From NCBI RefSeq assembly GCF_003369445.1, contig NZ_QRCU01000024.1, forward strand, positions 1 through 54,865: a stretch of DNA of 54,865 nt. Reading direction: 5' to 3'. Positions 1-8,938 of the stretch are shown one piece after another (the stretch's first letter is position 1; each line of letters opens with the position of its first letter). This DNA is from Arthrobacter silvisoli (GTDB lineage: Bacteria; Actinomycetota; Actinomycetes; Actinomycetales; Micrococcaceae). Both the position numbers and the translations under genes were made by a program. The notes under the pieces are model-generated. The model was not told where the DNA came from and ran no database searches. It saw only the letters and a list, made by a program, of their open reading frames with translations.

Positions 1-83
1 CCGAGCGAAGCGAGGTCAGGGAGGCGGTTGGGCCCACGCCGCCCGGGTTCCCTGGCCGAGCGAAGCGAGGTCAGGGAGGCGGT
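1..83. repeat. 28-bp direct repeat pair with hairpin core
   Basis: The same 28-bp sequence occurs at 1-28 and 56-83, just past the gatB stop codon. Each copy contains GAGCGAAGCGAG. The second copy, with the bases before it (CCCTGGCC at about 50-57), can fold against GGTCAGGG as a stem around GCGAAGC, a sequence known to form a very stable mini-hairpin. This looks like a dispersed intergenic palindromic repeat that may also act as the gatB terminator. No further copy was seen in the window. Confidence 0.6.
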
Positions 84-88
84 GGGGA

Positions 89-1597
89 CTAGCCCTCGAC
101 GCCGAGCTTCTCCAGGATCAGCTCGCGCACGCGGCCGGCGTCGGCCTGGCCGCGGGTGGCCTTCATGACGCCGCCGACGATCGCGCCGATGGCCTGGACC
201 TTGCCGCCGCGGATCTTCTCCGCGACGTCCGGCTGGGCGGCCAATGCGGCGTCGATGGCTTCGAGCAGCGGGCCGTCGTCGGACACGACGGCGAGGCCGC
301 GCTTCTCGACGATTTCCGCCGGGGTGCCTTCGCCGGCGAGGACGCCGTCGAGGACCTGGGAAGCCATCTTGTTGTTGATCTTGCCTTCTTCGACCAGGCC
401 GTTGAGCTCGACGATGGTCCGGGGGCTCACCCCGAGTTCGGCGGGATCGACGTCGGCAGTCTTGGCCCGGCCCACGATCTCGCCCATCCACCACTTGCGG
501 GCCACGGAGGCGCTGGCACCTGCGGCGATGGTCTCCTCGATGGAGTCCATGACGCCGGCGTTCACCACATCGCGGAACTCCAGGTCCGAGTAGCCCCAAG
601 CTTCCTTGAGGCGCTTGCGGCGCTCGGCCGGCGGCTCGGGCAGCGTGGCGCGCAGTTCCTCCACCCACTCACGCGAGGCGACGACGGGAACCAGGTCCGG
701 CTCCGGGAAGTAGCGGTAGTCGTCAGCGTCGGACTTGGCACGGCCTGACGTCGTCGTCCGCGTGTCCTCGTGCCAGTGGCGGGTCTCCTGGATGACCGGC
801 TGGCCGGCGTCGAGGACGGCGGCGTGGCGCTGGATCTCGTAGCGGACGGCGTGCTCGACGGCGCGCAGCGAGTTCACGTTCTTCGTCTCGGAGCGGATGC
901 CGAAGCGTTCCTGGCCGTGCGGGCGCAGGGAGACATTGGCGTCGCAGCGGACGTTGCCGCGCTCCATGCGCGCGTCGGACACGCCCAGGTTCTTGACGAT
1001 TTCGCGGACCGCGGCCACGTAGGCCTTGGCGAGCTCCGGGGCACGGCTGCCCGCGCCCTCGATCGGCTTGGTGACGATTTCCACCAGGGGCACGCCGGCG
1101 CGGTTATAGTCCACCAGAGAGTAGTCAGCGCCCTGGATGCGGCCCGCGGCGCCACCCAGGTGGGTGAGCTTACCGGCGTCCTCTTCCATGTGCGCCCGCT
1201 CGATCTCGACGCGGAACACGGTGCCGTCCTCGAGTTCGATGTCCAGGTAGCCGTCGTACGCGATGGGCTCGTCGTACTGTGAGGTCTGGAAGTTCTTCGG
1301 GGTGTCCGGGTAGAAGTAGTTCTTCCGGGCGAAGCGGCAGGACTCGGCGATCTTGCAGTTGAGTGCCAGGCCGATCTTGATGGAGGACTCGACGGCGGCC
1401 TTGTTCACCACCGGGAGCACGCCCGGCAGGCCCAGGTCCACTTCGTTGACGTTGGTGTTGGGGTCGTCACCGAAGACGTTGGGGGCGGACGAGAACATCT
1501 TCGTCTTGGTGTTCAGCTCCACGTGGACCTCGAAGCCGAGGACGGGATCGTACTTCTCCATGGCTTCTTCGAAGCTGAGGATGGTGTCGACGGACAT
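89..1597 (-). CDS. gatB: Asp-tRNA(Asn)/Glu-tRNA(Gln) amidotransferase subunit B
   Basis: GatB recognises Glu-tRNA(Gln) (or Asp-tRNA(Asn)) and activates the misacylated residue so that ammonia released by GatA converts it to Gln (or Asn). At 502 residues it has normal family length. The N-terminal cradle is clear: [11 protein letters not shown] near residue 20, [17 protein letters not shown] near 93 and [13 protein letters not shown] near 165. The C-terminal part carries the helical and YqeY-like tail. Its ATG (1597-1595) overlaps the gatA stop by one base (TAATG), so translation should be coupled. It is last in gatC-gatA-gatB. No pfkA separates gatA from gatB, unlike in M. tuberculosis. Housekeeping gene, certain identification. 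Confidence 0.98.
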   Translation of the reverse strand: MSVDTILSFEEAMEKYDPVLGFEVHVELNTKTKMFSSAPNVFGDDPNTNVNEVDLGLPGVLPVVNKAAVESSIKIGLALNCKIAESCRFARKNYFYPDTPKNFQTSQYDEPIAYDGYLDIELEDGTVFRVEIERAHMEEDAGKLTHLGGAAGRIQGADYSLVDYNRAGVPLVEIVTKPIEGAGSRAPELAKAYVAAVREIVKNLGVSDARMERGNVRCDANVSLRPHGQERFGIRSETKNVNSLRAVEHAVRYEIQRHAAVLDAGQPVIQETRHWHEDTRTTTSGRAKSDADDYRYFPEPDLVPVVASREWVEELRATLPEPPAERRKRLKEAWGYSDLEFRDVVNAGVMDSIEETIAAGASASVARKWWMGEIVGRAKTADVDPAELGVSPRTIVELNGLVEEGKINNKMASQVLDGVLAGEGTPAEIVEKRGLAVVSDDGPLLEAIDAALAAQPDVAEKIRGGKVQAIGAIVGGVMKATRGQADAGRVRELILEKLGVEG

Positions 1598-3153
1598 TAG
1601 TTGGAACCTCCCACAGTGTTTGCGGCGTCGAGCGCGTGCAGTTCAGGGGCACGGTCAAGCAGCGGGCCGCCCCACTTCTCTTCGAGCAGCGATTCGAGGA
1701 CGGCACCGACGCGGTAGAGGCGGGCATCCTCACGGGCGGGTGCGAGCAGCTGGATGCCGACGGGCAGGCCGTCCTCATCGGCGAGGCCGCCGGGCAGGGA
1801 CAGGCCGGGAACGCCGGCCATGTTCGCCGGAATGGTGGCGACGTCGTTGAGGTACATGGCCAGCGGGTCGTTGAGCTTCTCCCCCAGCTTGAACGCCGTG
1901 GTGGGCGCCGTCGGGGAAATCAGCACGTCGGCCTGGGCGAACGCGGCGTCGAAGTCGCGCTGGATCAGGGTGCGCACCTTCTGGGCCGAACCGTAGTAGG
2001 CGTCGTAGTAGCCGGCGCTCAGGGCGTAGGTGCCCAGGATGATGCGGCGCTTGACCTCGTCGCCGAACCCGGCGGCGCGGGTGGCCCCCATGACCCGTTC
2101 AATGGTCATGGGTCCTTCCTTCGGCAGCACGCGCAGGCCGAAGCGGACGCCGTCGAACTTGGCCAGGTTGCTGGACACCTCGGACGGCATGATCAGGTAG
2201 TAGGCGCCCAGCGCGTACTTGAAGTTCGGGCAGGAGACCTCGACGATTTCCGCGCCGGCATCCTTAAGCAGCTCAAGGGACTCGTTGAAGCGGTTCTCGA
2301 CGCCGGCCTGGTAGCCCTCGCCGTGGAGTTCCTTGATGATGCCGATCTTCATGCCCTCGACGTTGCCGGTGCGTGCGGCCGCCACGAGGTTGTCGAAGGG
2401 ATCGGTCAGGGAGGTGGAATCCTGCGGGTCGTGGCCGCCGATGACTTCCTGCAGCAGCGCGGAGTCGAGCACGGTCCGGGATACCGGGCCGATCTGGTCC
2501 AAGGAGGAGGCCATGGCGATGGCACCGTAGCGGGACACGGCACCGTAGGTGGGCTTCACGCCCACCGTGCCGGTGACGGCGCCGGGCTGGCGGATGGAGC
2601 CGCCGGTGTCCGTGCCGAGCGCCAGCGGCGCTTCGAAAGCGGCGACGGCGGCCGCGGAGCCACCGCCCGAGCCGCCCGGAATGCGCTCCAGGTCCCAGGG
2701 GTTGCGGGTGGGGCCGTACGCCGAGTGTTCCGTGGAGGACCCCATGGCGAATTCGTCCAGGTTGGTCTTGCCGAGGATCGGCATCTTCGCAGCGCGCAGC
2801 TTCTTGATGACGGTGGCGTCGTAGGGGCTGTGCCAGCCTTCGAGGATCTTCGAACCGGCTGTGGTGGGCTGGCCGATGGTGACGATCAGGTCCTTGACGG
2901 CGATCGGGACGCCGGCGAGTTCGTGCAGTTCCTCGGCGGCAGCCCCGCCAGCGGCGCGGATGGCGTCCACCTCGGCGGCGACGGCGAGCGCTTCCTCACC
3001 GTTGACGTGCAGGAAGGCGTTGACCTGGCCGTCGACGGCGGCGATGCGGTCCAGATAGGCCTGCGTCACCTGCACGGAGGTGACGTCGCCGGCGGCCAGT
3101 TTCGCGGCGAGGGCTGCGGCGGAGAGGCGGATGAGTTCGTTGCTGTCAGTCAT
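1597..3153 (-). CDS. gatA: Asp-tRNA(Asn)/Glu-tRNA(Gln) amidotransferase subunit A
   Basis: GatA is the glutaminase subunit of the amidotransferase and belongs to the amidase signature family. The start chosen is ATG at 3153 ([19 protein letters not shown]), giving 518 residues; a longer reading frame upstream runs through gatC and lacks family similarity. The Ser-cisSer-Lys triad is visible: the Lys in AVKDLI (near residue 83), the Gly/Ser-rich signature [13 protein letters not shown] (near 157) and the nucleophile region [12 protein letters not shown] (near 180). The start lies 4 bp after the gatC stop, with a GAGGA ribosome-binding site inside the gatC end. Its stop overlaps the gatB ATG. 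Confidence 0.98.
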   Translation of the reverse strand: MTDSNELIRLSAAALAAKLAAGDVTSVQVTQAYLDRIAAVDGQVNAFLHVNGEEALAVAAEVDAIRAAGGAAAEELHELAGVPIAVKDLIVTIGQPTTAGSKILEGWHSPYDATVIKKLRAAKMPILGKTNLDEFAMGSSTEHSAYGPTRNPWDLERIPGGSGGGSAAAVAAFEAPLALGTDTGGSIRQPGAVTGTVGVKPTYGAVSRYGAIAMASSLDQIGPVSRTVLDSALLQEVIGGHDPQDSTSLTDPFDNLVAAARTGNVEGMKIGIIKELHGEGYQAGVENRFNESLELLKDAGAEIVEVSCPNFKYALGAYYLIMPSEVSSNLAKFDGVRFGLRVLPKEGPMTIERVMGATRAAGFGDEVKRRIILGTYALSAGYYDAYYGSAQKVRTLIQRDFDAAFAQADVLISPTAPTTAFKLGEKLNDPLAMYLNDVATIPANMAGVPGLSLPGGLADEDGLPVGIQLLAPAREDARLYRVGAVLESLLEEKWGGPLLDRAPELHALDAANTVGGSN

Positions 3154-3157
3154 CGTC

Positions 3158-3454
3158 TTAGTCCTCGTCCAGGATGGCCGGGACCTTGAAGCGGTCCTCC
3201 GCGGCGTCCGGTGCACCGGACAGCGCCTGCTCGGCGGTGAAAGTGTGGCCTACGACGTCCTCGCGGAAGACGTTGCTCAGCGGGATCGGGTGGGACGTGG
3301 CCGGGACGTCCTCCCCGGCGGCTTCGCTGACGGACTTCACCGAGTCCACGATGACGGCGAGTTCGCCCGCCATCCGGTCCAGCTCTTCGGCACTCATTTC
3401 AATGTGAGCGAGCCGCGCAAGATGCGCCACATCGTCACGGTTGATCGCAGCCAT
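3158..3454 (-). CDS. gatC: Asp-tRNA(Asn)/Glu-tRNA(Gln) amidotransferase subunit C
   Basis: GatC is the small subunit that wraps around and stabilises the GatA-GatB pair. The start chosen is ATG 3454 ([21 protein letters not shown]), because AGGGGAG sits a few bases upstream; the frame could extend to 3475 but has no better site there. At 98 residues it matches the usual 95-100. The family pattern of an N-terminal helix with LARL followed by a C-terminal [11 protein letters not shown] is present. First gene of the gat operon. A TAGACT box (complement of 3491-3496) may be its -10 element, which would give a short leader of about 30-35 nt. Confidence 0.97.
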   Translation of the reverse strand: MAAINRDDVAHLARLAHIEMSAEELDRMAGELAVIVDSVKSVSEAAGEDVPATSHPIPLSNVFREDVVGHTFTAEQALSGAPDAAEDRFKVPAILDED

Positions 3455-3470
3455 GGATCTCCCCTGCAAG

Positions 3471-3500
3471 TTCAAATGGTTTTCCCGACCAGTCTACTTT
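3471..3500 (+). promoter_or_regulatory. candidate plus-strand promoter of the sRNA
   Basis: TTCAAA (3471-3476) and TACTTT (3495-3500) are spaced by 18 bp and point into the 3507-3743 gap. The box overlaps, on the other strand, TAGACT (3496-3491), a candidate -10 for gatC. The two transcripts would therefore diverge from one overlapping promoter region. Inferred from consensus similarity only. Confidence 0.35.
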
Positions 3501-3506
3501 GGTTGG

Positions 3507-3743
3507 GCTGCCCTACTGCACGGCGGCCGCCCCACGGGCGCCGTGGGTGGTCGGCTTACGGCTGCGGGCCGGACGATCCTTTGGCTGCTGCTCCTTCGTC
3601 GCTTTGACGCAGCCGGCAGGATGTCCGTCCCTCCGCCGGTGCGCGTCTGTCACCTCGGTGCTCCGGCACGTCCTTCGCAGGCGCCTATCAACATCGCAGG
3701 ACGGCGAGCGCACCGTGTGCACTTGCCGTCCTGCTTTTGTTTT
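3507..3743 (+). ncRNA. candidate structured small RNA
   Basis: This gap has no convincing gene on either strand but holds ordered RNA-like structure on the plus strand. CCCACGG/CCGTGGG pair across GCG at 3531-3547. A long stem of about 18 bp joins 3570-3588 to 3609-3627 with two single-base bulges. Two of its pairs are U-G wobbles that exist only in the plus-strand transcript and would be A-C mismatches on the minus strand. A terminator hairpin with a T-run closes the unit at 3696-3743. With the promoter at 3471-3500 the RNA would be about 235 nt. It does not match any RNA class I can name (no SRP GGAA loop, no C-rich 6C loops). Confidence 0.45.
3696..3743 (+). terminator. Rho-independent terminator, plus strand
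   Basis: GCAGGACGGC (3696-3705) pairs perfectly with GCCGTCCTGC (3725-3734) and is followed by TTTTGTTTT (3735-3743). The T-run lies only on the plus side, although both neighbouring protein genes are on the minus strand. It may slow minus-strand transcripts of the phosphatase gene as well, but its polarity fits a plus-strand RNA. Confidence 0.75.
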
Positions 3744-3749
3744 AGGGGT

Positions 3750-4595
3750 TTAGAGGACCTTGCCCTGGGCTGCCTGGAGCATCCGGGCGCGGTATTCCGG
3801 GGTGTCTGCCGGTTCGCTGGTGCCGAAGATGGCGCGCATCCAGTGGCCGTCCGTGTTGTTCGGGAACAGGATGAAGTCCCGGCCGAAGCGTTCGGCGTCT
3901 TCGGTGGCCAGGGTGCGGCGCTCTTCGACCGACTTCACGTAGTAGCGGCGCCGGAAGTCGTTGAGGTTGTCGCCGAGGTATGCGATGACCTCGTGCTTGT
4001 CCGCAATGGCCTGCTGGGCCGGTTCCTTGTTGGACGATTCGCGCTGGAAGACCGCGTGCGCGTCGTCGGCAAACGCGAGACCGGCGTGCCGCAGGTTCGC
4101 GACGCCGATCTGCTGGGTGTCCGGTCCCTGGTCGCGCTGGGAAACGTAGAAGACTTCCACGCCACGGCTTTCGGCATAGCGGGTGAATTCGACGGCGCCG
4201 GGCGTGGCGACGGGACCGTTTTCCCTGACCCAGGCGTCCCAGAGTTCGTCATCGAAGGCCTGCTTGCCGGCGGCGATCAGCAACTCCCAATAGGGGTTGG
4301 AGGACAGCACCGTGTCGTCGACGTCGGAAATGAAAGCCAGCGGCTTGGCTCCGTGCCGCTGCTGCCCGACACCCCGGAGTGCATTGTCGAGCCGGTCACG
4401 GGCGATGTTGAACGCCTGCCGGTACAGCATCTCCCGCTCGGCCGCGGTGACCCGCCACGCCACGGCGGCGGAGAGGATGTTCTGTACCTCCGACGAAGCG
4501 TCGGCCTTGGCCGGGCCGGCAGCGAACAGCGCCAGCCCTCCTGCCGCGCCACCTGCACCCAGCCCTTTCAGCATGGTCCGGCGTTCGATACCCAT
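3750..4595 (-). CDS. secreted HAD class C acid phosphatase (OlpA/e(P4)-like)
   Basis: Predicted exported phosphomonoesterase of HAD subfamily IIIB, which in related proteins hydrolyses nucleoside monophosphates and other small phosphate esters outside the membrane. Residues 5-12 (RRTMLKGL) followed by a Gly/Ala-rich stretch ending AAGPAKA at about 31 form a twin-arginine signal, fitting export of a folded metalloenzyme. The catalytic motif FISDVDDTVL has nucleophile Asp91 and acid/base Asp93. The second class C signature, YLGDNLNDF, is at 206-214. 281 residues. The start has AAGGAGG upstream. Divergent from the GyrI-like gene. The motifs make the class secure; substrate unknown. Confidence 0.88.
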   Translation of the reverse strand: MGIERRTMLKGLGAGGAAGGLALFAAGPAKADASSEVQNILSAAVAWRVTAAEREMLYRQAFNIARDRLDNALRGVGQQRHGAKPLAFISDVDDTVLSSNPYWELLIAAGKQAFDDELWDAWVRENGPVATPGAVEFTRYAESRGVEVFYVSQRDQGPDTQQIGVANLRHAGLAFADDAHAVFQRESSNKEPAQQAIADKHEVIAYLGDNLNDFRRRYYVKSVEERRTLATEDAERFGRDFILFPNNTDGHWMRAIFGTSEPADTPEYRARMLQAAQGKVL

Positions 4596-4738
4596 TGAGC
4601 CTCCTTGATCACGGTGACCTCGTTGTCACGCTCGTTAGTAAACCAATGTTTATTAGGAGTAACCAGATTCGCTTGGAATATGTCAGCCCCGGCAGGGACC
4701 CAGCCGACTATTCTGGCATCGAGCCATGGAGGTGCCCG

Positions 4739-5365
4739 ATGACAGAAAAGACCGACTTCAAAAAGAGCCTCGATTCCTATCAGGCGAAGCCGGGCGAATT
4801 CCGGGTGGTCGACGTGCCCGACATGAACTACCTCATGATCGACGGCCATGGAGACCCCAACACGTCACCGGACTATGCCGGTGCGCTCGGGGCCCTTTAT
4901 CCGGTGGCCTTCAAACTCAAGTTCGCCAGCAAGCGGGAGTTAGGGCGCGACTACGTCGTTCCGCCGCTGGAGGGGCTGTGGTGGGCGGACGCCATGGAGG
5001 CCTTCACCTCGGCGAGGGACAAGTCGCAATGGCACTGGACCATGATGATCATGGCGCCGGAGTGGATCAACCACGAGATGTTCGCCGCCGCCGTCGCGCA
5101 GGCCGGGGCCAAAGACGGTCCAGCCCGCCTGCCCGACGTCCGATTGGAACTCCTGTCCGAAGGACGTTGCGTTCAGACTCTGCACATCGGCCCTTTCGAT
5201 GACGAGGCCCCGCTGTTGGCCCGGATGCACCACGAGTACATCCCCCGCCGCGGCCTGGCCATGACGGGCCGGCACCACGAGATCTATTTCAGCGATCCCC
5301 GCAGGACGGCGCCGGAAAAGATGCGGACCATCCTGCGCCAACCGGTCACCGGCAATGCCGGGTAG
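4739..5365 (+). CDS. GyrI-like small-molecule-binding domain protein
   Basis: A 208-residue stand-alone protein of the GyrI-like (SHV fold) family seen in effector-binding parts of AraC/MerR regulators and in some xenobiotic-binding proteins. Recognisable stretches are FRVVDVPDMNYLMIDGHGDP near the N terminus, YPVAFKLKF, and the aromatic PLEGLWW and WHWTMMIMAPEW segments that line the ligand pocket in the family. There is no DNA-binding domain. The start chosen is ATG 4739 because GGAGGT lies 5-6 bases upstream; the frame continues upstream to 4595 without family similarity. Likely monocistronic. The ligand cannot be read from sequence. Confidence 0.8.
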   Translation: MTEKTDFKKSLDSYQAKPGEFRVVDVPDMNYLMIDGHGDPNTSPDYAGALGALYPVAFKLKFASKRELGRDYVVPPLEGLWWADAMEAFTSARDKSQWHWTMMIMAPEWINHEMFAAAVAQAGAKDGPARLPDVRLELLSEGRCVQTLHIGPFDDEAPLLARMHHEYIPRRGLAMTGRHHEIYFSDPRRTAPEKMRTILRQPVTGNAG

Positions 5366-5369
5366 GACC

Positions 5370-5410
5370 AACGCAAACGGACACCTCCGAAAGAGGTGTC
5401 CGTTCGCGTT
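5370..5410. terminator. hairpin between convergent genes
   Basis: ACGGACACCTC (5377-5387) and GAGGTGTCCGT (5393-5403) pair perfectly around CGAAA. AACGC (5370-5374) and GCGTT (5406-5410) extend the stem past a 2-nt internal loop. It sits between two convergent stop codons (5365 plus, 5432 minus) and can serve both strands, though neither side has a long T-run. Confidence 0.7.
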
Positions 5411-5431
5411 GATGGCACAGGGAGCCGGGGC

Positions 5432-6898
5432 TCAGCCGATGCCGACGGCTCCGGTCAGCATGCCCACGCCGAGCATGACCACCGAGACGGCTGCGGCGCG
5501 CCAGAGGACCTTCTTGTGGTGGTCGCCCAGTTCCACCTTGGACAGGGAGACCAGCAGGAGGATGGCCGGGACCAGCGGGCTCTGCATGTGGAAGGGCTGG
5601 CCGGTGATCGAGGCGCGGGCCATGTCGGCCGCGCCGACGCCGTAGTGGGCGGCGGTTTCGCTCAGGACCGGCAGGACGCCGAAGTAGAAGGCATCGTTGC
5701 TCATGAAGAATGTCATCGGGATGCTGAGCAGGCCGGTGATGACGCCCATGAACGGGCCGAGCTCGGCGGGGATGATCTGGACCAGCCAGGCGGACATTTC
5801 CTTCACCATGCCGGTGCCGTTCAGCACACCGGTGAGGACCGCAGCGGCCATGACCATGCTGACGACTGCGACGATCGACGGGGCGTGGGCGATCAACTGG
5901 GCGCCCTGGTCCTTGACCTTCGGGAAGTTCACCAACAGGGCGATCGCAGAGCCCACCATGAAGACGTAGGGCAGCGGCACCAAGTCCAGGACCAGCATGA
6001 CCATGACGGCGGCGGTGAGGCCGAGGTTGAACCAGAACAACTTGGGGCGCAGGGTGGGGCGGTTCGGGTCCAGGGCGGTGTCCGCCATGGCCGAGTCCTG
6101 CTCGTCCACGAGCAGTTCGGTGCGCTCCAGGACGGCGACGCCGCCACCGTCGCCGGAAACACCGTCGCCGGAGGGACGGCGGCGGGAACCGCCGCGGGAG
6201 GTGCCGTGGGCGGCGCTGCCGCCCTTGCCGCCGTCGAACGCGTCATCGAGGTCGGCGAACTCGCCCCAGATTTCCGGAGCGGAAGCGCGGAGGCGGTTAC
6301 GCTCCTGCAGGCCCATCAGCCAGGCGAAGACGAAGACCACCAGCAGGCCGGCGATGAGGGACGGAACCATCGGGACGAAGACGTCGTTCACGTCGATCTT
6401 CAGGGCGGTCGCGGCACGGGCGGTGGGACCGCCCCACGGCAGGATGTTCATGGTGCCGTTGGCCAGGCCGGCCACGCAGGTCAGCACCACGGGGCTCATC
6501 TTCAGGCGCAGGTAGACCGGCAGCATCGCGGCGGTGGTGAGGATGAAGGTGGTGGAGCCGTCGCCGTCCAGGGAGACCGCGGCGGCGAGGATCGCCGTGC
6601 CGAGGACCACCTTGGCGGGGTCGTTGCCCAGCTTGCGGATGATGAACTTCACCAGCGGATCAAAGAGTCCGACGTCGATCATCAGTCCGAAGTACACGAT
6701 TGCGAACATCAGCAGTGCGGCCGTGGACGTCATGGACTTCATGGAGGTCATCACCATGTCGCCGATGCCAAGGCCGGCGCCCGCGAACAGGCCGAAAACG
6801 GTGGGGACGATGATCAGCGCCAGCACCGGCGTCAACTTCTTCGTCATGATCAGCGCCATGAAAACCGCGATCATGGCGAATCCAAGCAGTACCAGCAC
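5432..6898 (-). CDS. CitMHS-family citrate-divalent metal/proton symporter
   Basis: Membrane transporter of the CitMHS family (B. subtilis CitM/CitH type), which takes up citrate complexed with a divalent cation together with protons. 488 residues with about 12 hydrophobic segments. Recognisable stretches are FAIVYFGLMIDVGLFDPL, the loop SLDGDGSTTFIL and GLANGTMNILPWGGPTARAA in the first half, and MTFFMSNDAFYFGVLPVL and GQPFHMQSPLVPA in the second. The start is GTG 6898 with TTAGGAG 6 nt upstream. It diverges from a CitA/CitB-like two-component system, which likely controls it. The central loop carries an unusually long Gly/Ser/Arg-rich insertion. The metal preference cannot be read from sequence. 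Confidence 0.9.
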   Translation of the reverse strand: MLVLLGFAMIAVFMALIMTKKLTPVLALIIVPTVFGLFAGAGLGIGDMVMTSMKSMTSTAALLMFAIVYFGLMIDVGLFDPLVKFIIRKLGNDPAKVVLGTAILAAAVSLDGDGSTTFILTTAAMLPVYLRLKMSPVVLTCVAGLANGTMNILPWGGPTARAATALKIDVNDVFVPMVPSLIAGLLVVFVFAWLMGLQERNRLRASAPEIWGEFADLDDAFDGGKGGSAAHGTSRGGSRRRPSGDGVSGDGGGVAVLERTELLVDEQDSAMADTALDPNRPTLRPKLFWFNLGLTAAVMVMLVLDLVPLPYVFMVGSAIALLVNFPKVKDQGAQLIAHAPSIVAVVSMVMAAAVLTGVLNGTGMVKEMSAWLVQIIPAELGPFMGVITGLLSIPMTFFMSNDAFYFGVLPVLSETAAHYGVGAADMARASITGQPFHMQSPLVPAILLLVSLSKVELGDHHKKVLWRAAAVSVVMLGVGMLTGAVGIG

Positions 6899-7129
6899 GG
6901 CCGGCTCCTAACTATGAATGGCATCACATCGGTGTGGTGCGCATTACGAATGTAGGGCGAGCCAGGTCACATCCCGGGGTTTGCCGGATTTGATTGGCAT
7001 ACTGCTCATTGCCAGCATTCTGCTCGTTTTGCTCAGTGATTCAATGGAGGGGAAGTCCCCTCCACGCCAGCGCCGCCGCTGAAGGCTCCGCCGGCCCGGA
7101 AACAGTCCACGCAGGCGGAAAGGTCACCC
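6899..7129. promoter_or_regulatory. divergent control region citrate transporter / sensor kinase
   Basis: A 231-bp gap carrying outward promoters for the transporter (minus) and the two-component system (plus). It contains a perfect 20-bp palindrome at 7045-7064 (arms TGGAGGGGA and TCCCCTCCA around AG), upstream of the kinase start. A weaker inverted element, GCATCAC/GTGGTGC, lies at 6922-6942 near the transporter start. TACATT read on the minus strand is a possible -10 for the transporter. Which site the response regulator binds is unknown. Confidence 0.45.
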
Positions 7130-8938
7130 ATGCCACGGCTCGCCATGCGGTTCTCCACGCAGACGCTGCTGCTGCAGCTCGGCGTCGTCCTCCTGGTGGT
7201 TTTGCTCAGCGGCGCGGTGCACGCCTGGCTGGTGTACCAGCGGATCGGCGCGGAGGCCGAGAACCAGGCACTCACGCTGGCCCGCACCGTGGCCTCGGCT
7301 CCGGAGATCCGCACCGAGGTGGACGCGATCAGCAGGCAGAGCGGCACACCCCCGGCCAGTGAGCTGGCCAAGGGACCCATCATGGCCGCAGCGGAAGCCG
7401 CCCGGGCCCGCACCGGCGCGCTCTTCGTCGTGGTGACGGATGAAACCGGGCTGCGGCTCGCCCACCCGGAACCCGAGCGCCTCGGCGAGCGCGTCAGCAC
7501 CGACCCGTCCGAGGCACTGGCCGGCAAGGAAGTCACCACCCGGAACACCGGAACGCTCGGCCCGTCCGCCGGTGCGAAGGTGCCCGTGTACGCGCCCGGC
7601 TCGGGCACCGTGGTGGGCGAGGTCAGCGTGGGCTACTCCATGGAATCGCTGAGCCAGAGCCTGCGCCAGGACATCGTGCCCATCGCCCTCACCGCCGCCG
7701 GGGCGCTGCTGGCGGGCGTACTGGCCTCGTTCCTGCTGCGCCGCCGGCTGCAGCGGCTCACCCTGGGCCTGGAACCGGAGGAAATCAGCACGCTGGTCCA
7801 CGACCAGGTGGCAGTCCTGCAAGGCGTGGACGACGGCGTCATCGGAGTCTCGGCCGACGGCCGCATCACGGTGTTCAACGCCGCCGCCCGGCGCCTTTTG
7901 GACGTTCCGGAGGAGGAAGGGAGCGACGACGGCGGCACCGCCTCCCCTGCCACCGCGTCGGTGCGGATCGGGCAGCCGTGGGCGGCGGCCGCTGTCCCGG
8001 AGCAGCTGAAAGAACTCACCCGGGATGCCATGCACGACGCAGAAGCGGTGGAGGTCCTGGCCGGCGGGCGCGTGCTGGTGGTCAACGCCCGCAAGGCACT
8101 GCACCGCAAGGAAGACCTCGGCTGGGTGGTCATGCTGCGTGACCGCACGGAACTGCAGCAACTCACCCGGCAACTGGACGCCGTGGGCACCATGTCCACG
8201 GCCCTGCGCGCCCAGCGCCACGAATTCGCCAACCAGCTGCACACGATCGCCGGTTTCCTGAGCATCGGACACAGCGAACAGGCCAAGGAGTATCTCGCGA
8301 AGATCTCCGAAACCGGACCGCTGACCTTCCCGGTGCAGCAGGCCGGGCTGCTGCAGGACCCCTACCTGCAGGCTTTCATCGGGGCCAAGAGCGTGGGCGC
8401 GGACGAGCGCGGCGTCGTGCTGCGGATCGGTCCCGAAACCCTGGTGCGCGGCACCGTCACCGACCCGCAGGACGTCACCACCGTATTGGGCAACCTGATC
8501 GACAACGCCGTGAACGCCGCCGTCGCCGGTTCCGCCGCGGACCGCTGGGTGGAGGTGGAACTGCTGGACGAGCCGCCCGCCGCAGACAGCGGGGCCGACG
8601 GCGGCACGCTGCACATCGTCGTCGCGGACTCCGGGGACGGGCTGGGCGCAAGCGGACCGGAAGAAGTGTTTGCCGAAGGGTTCACGACGGCGGAGCCGCG
8701 GTCGGTCGAATCCCGGTCTGCGGACGCCGGGCCAACCGGGCCGGGTTCAACGGGTGCCGGCGGCCACGGCCTGGGGCTCGCTTTGAGCCGGAAGCTGGCG
8801 CGCCGCCGGGGCGGCGATGTACGCCTGCTGGACCCGGGAACACCAGGCGGACCGGGAGCGGTCTTCATGGCATCATTGCCGGGCACCACAGCCGCCGTGC
8901 CCGGCACGGACGGCGAACAAACGGAAGAGGAAGAATGA
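7130..8938 (+). CDS. CitA/DcuS-family sensor histidine kinase
   Basis: Membrane sensor for a di- or tricarboxylate, probably citrate. 602 residues. TM1 spans about 11-33 and a periplasmic PASta domain about 36-180, including TGLRLAHPEPERLGE near 106-120, the region that binds carboxylates in CitA. TM2 is about 183-203 and a cytoplasmic PAS domain about 225-340. The phosphoacceptor is His364 in RAQRHEFANQLH. The ATPase has an N box NLIDNAVNAA (455-464), VADSGDGLG near 498 and GHGLGLALSRKLA near 546. A low-complexity insert precedes the last Gly box. The start is ATG 7130 with GAAAGG upstream. It overlaps the response regulator by 4 bp. Confidence 0.92.
   Translation: MPRLAMRFSTQTLLLQLGVVLLVVLLSGAVHAWLVYQRIGAEAENQALTLARTVASAPEIRTEVDAISRQSGTPPASELAKGPIMAAAEAARARTGALFVVVTDETGLRLAHPEPERLGERVSTDPSEALAGKEVTTRNTGTLGPSAGAKVPVYAPGSGTVVGEVSVGYSMESLSQSLRQDIVPIALTAAGALLAGVLASFLLRRRLQRLTLGLEPEEISTLVHDQVAVLQGVDDGVIGVSADGRITVFNAAARRLLDVPEEEGSDDGGTASPATASVRIGQPWAAAAVPEQLKELTRDAMHDAEAVEVLAGGRVLVVNARKALHRKEDLGWVVMLRDRTELQQLTRQLDAVGTMSTALRAQRHEFANQLHTIAGFLSIGHSEQAKEYLAKISETGPLTFPVQQAGLLQDPYLQAFIGAKSVGADERGVVLRIGPETLVRGTVTDPQDVTTVLGNLIDNAVNAAVAGSAADRWVEVELLDEPPAADSGADGGTLHIVVADSGDGLGASGPEEVFAEGFTTAEPRSVESRSADAGPTGPGSTGAGGHGLGLALSRKLARRRGGDVRLLDPGTPGGPGAVFMASLPGTTAAVPGTDGEQTEEEE

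Noticed and set aside
3513..3722. 69-residue minus-strand frame in the gatC upstream gap
   Set aside because: Arg-rich, no start signal or family, and it overlaps the better-supported plus-strand RNA structure.
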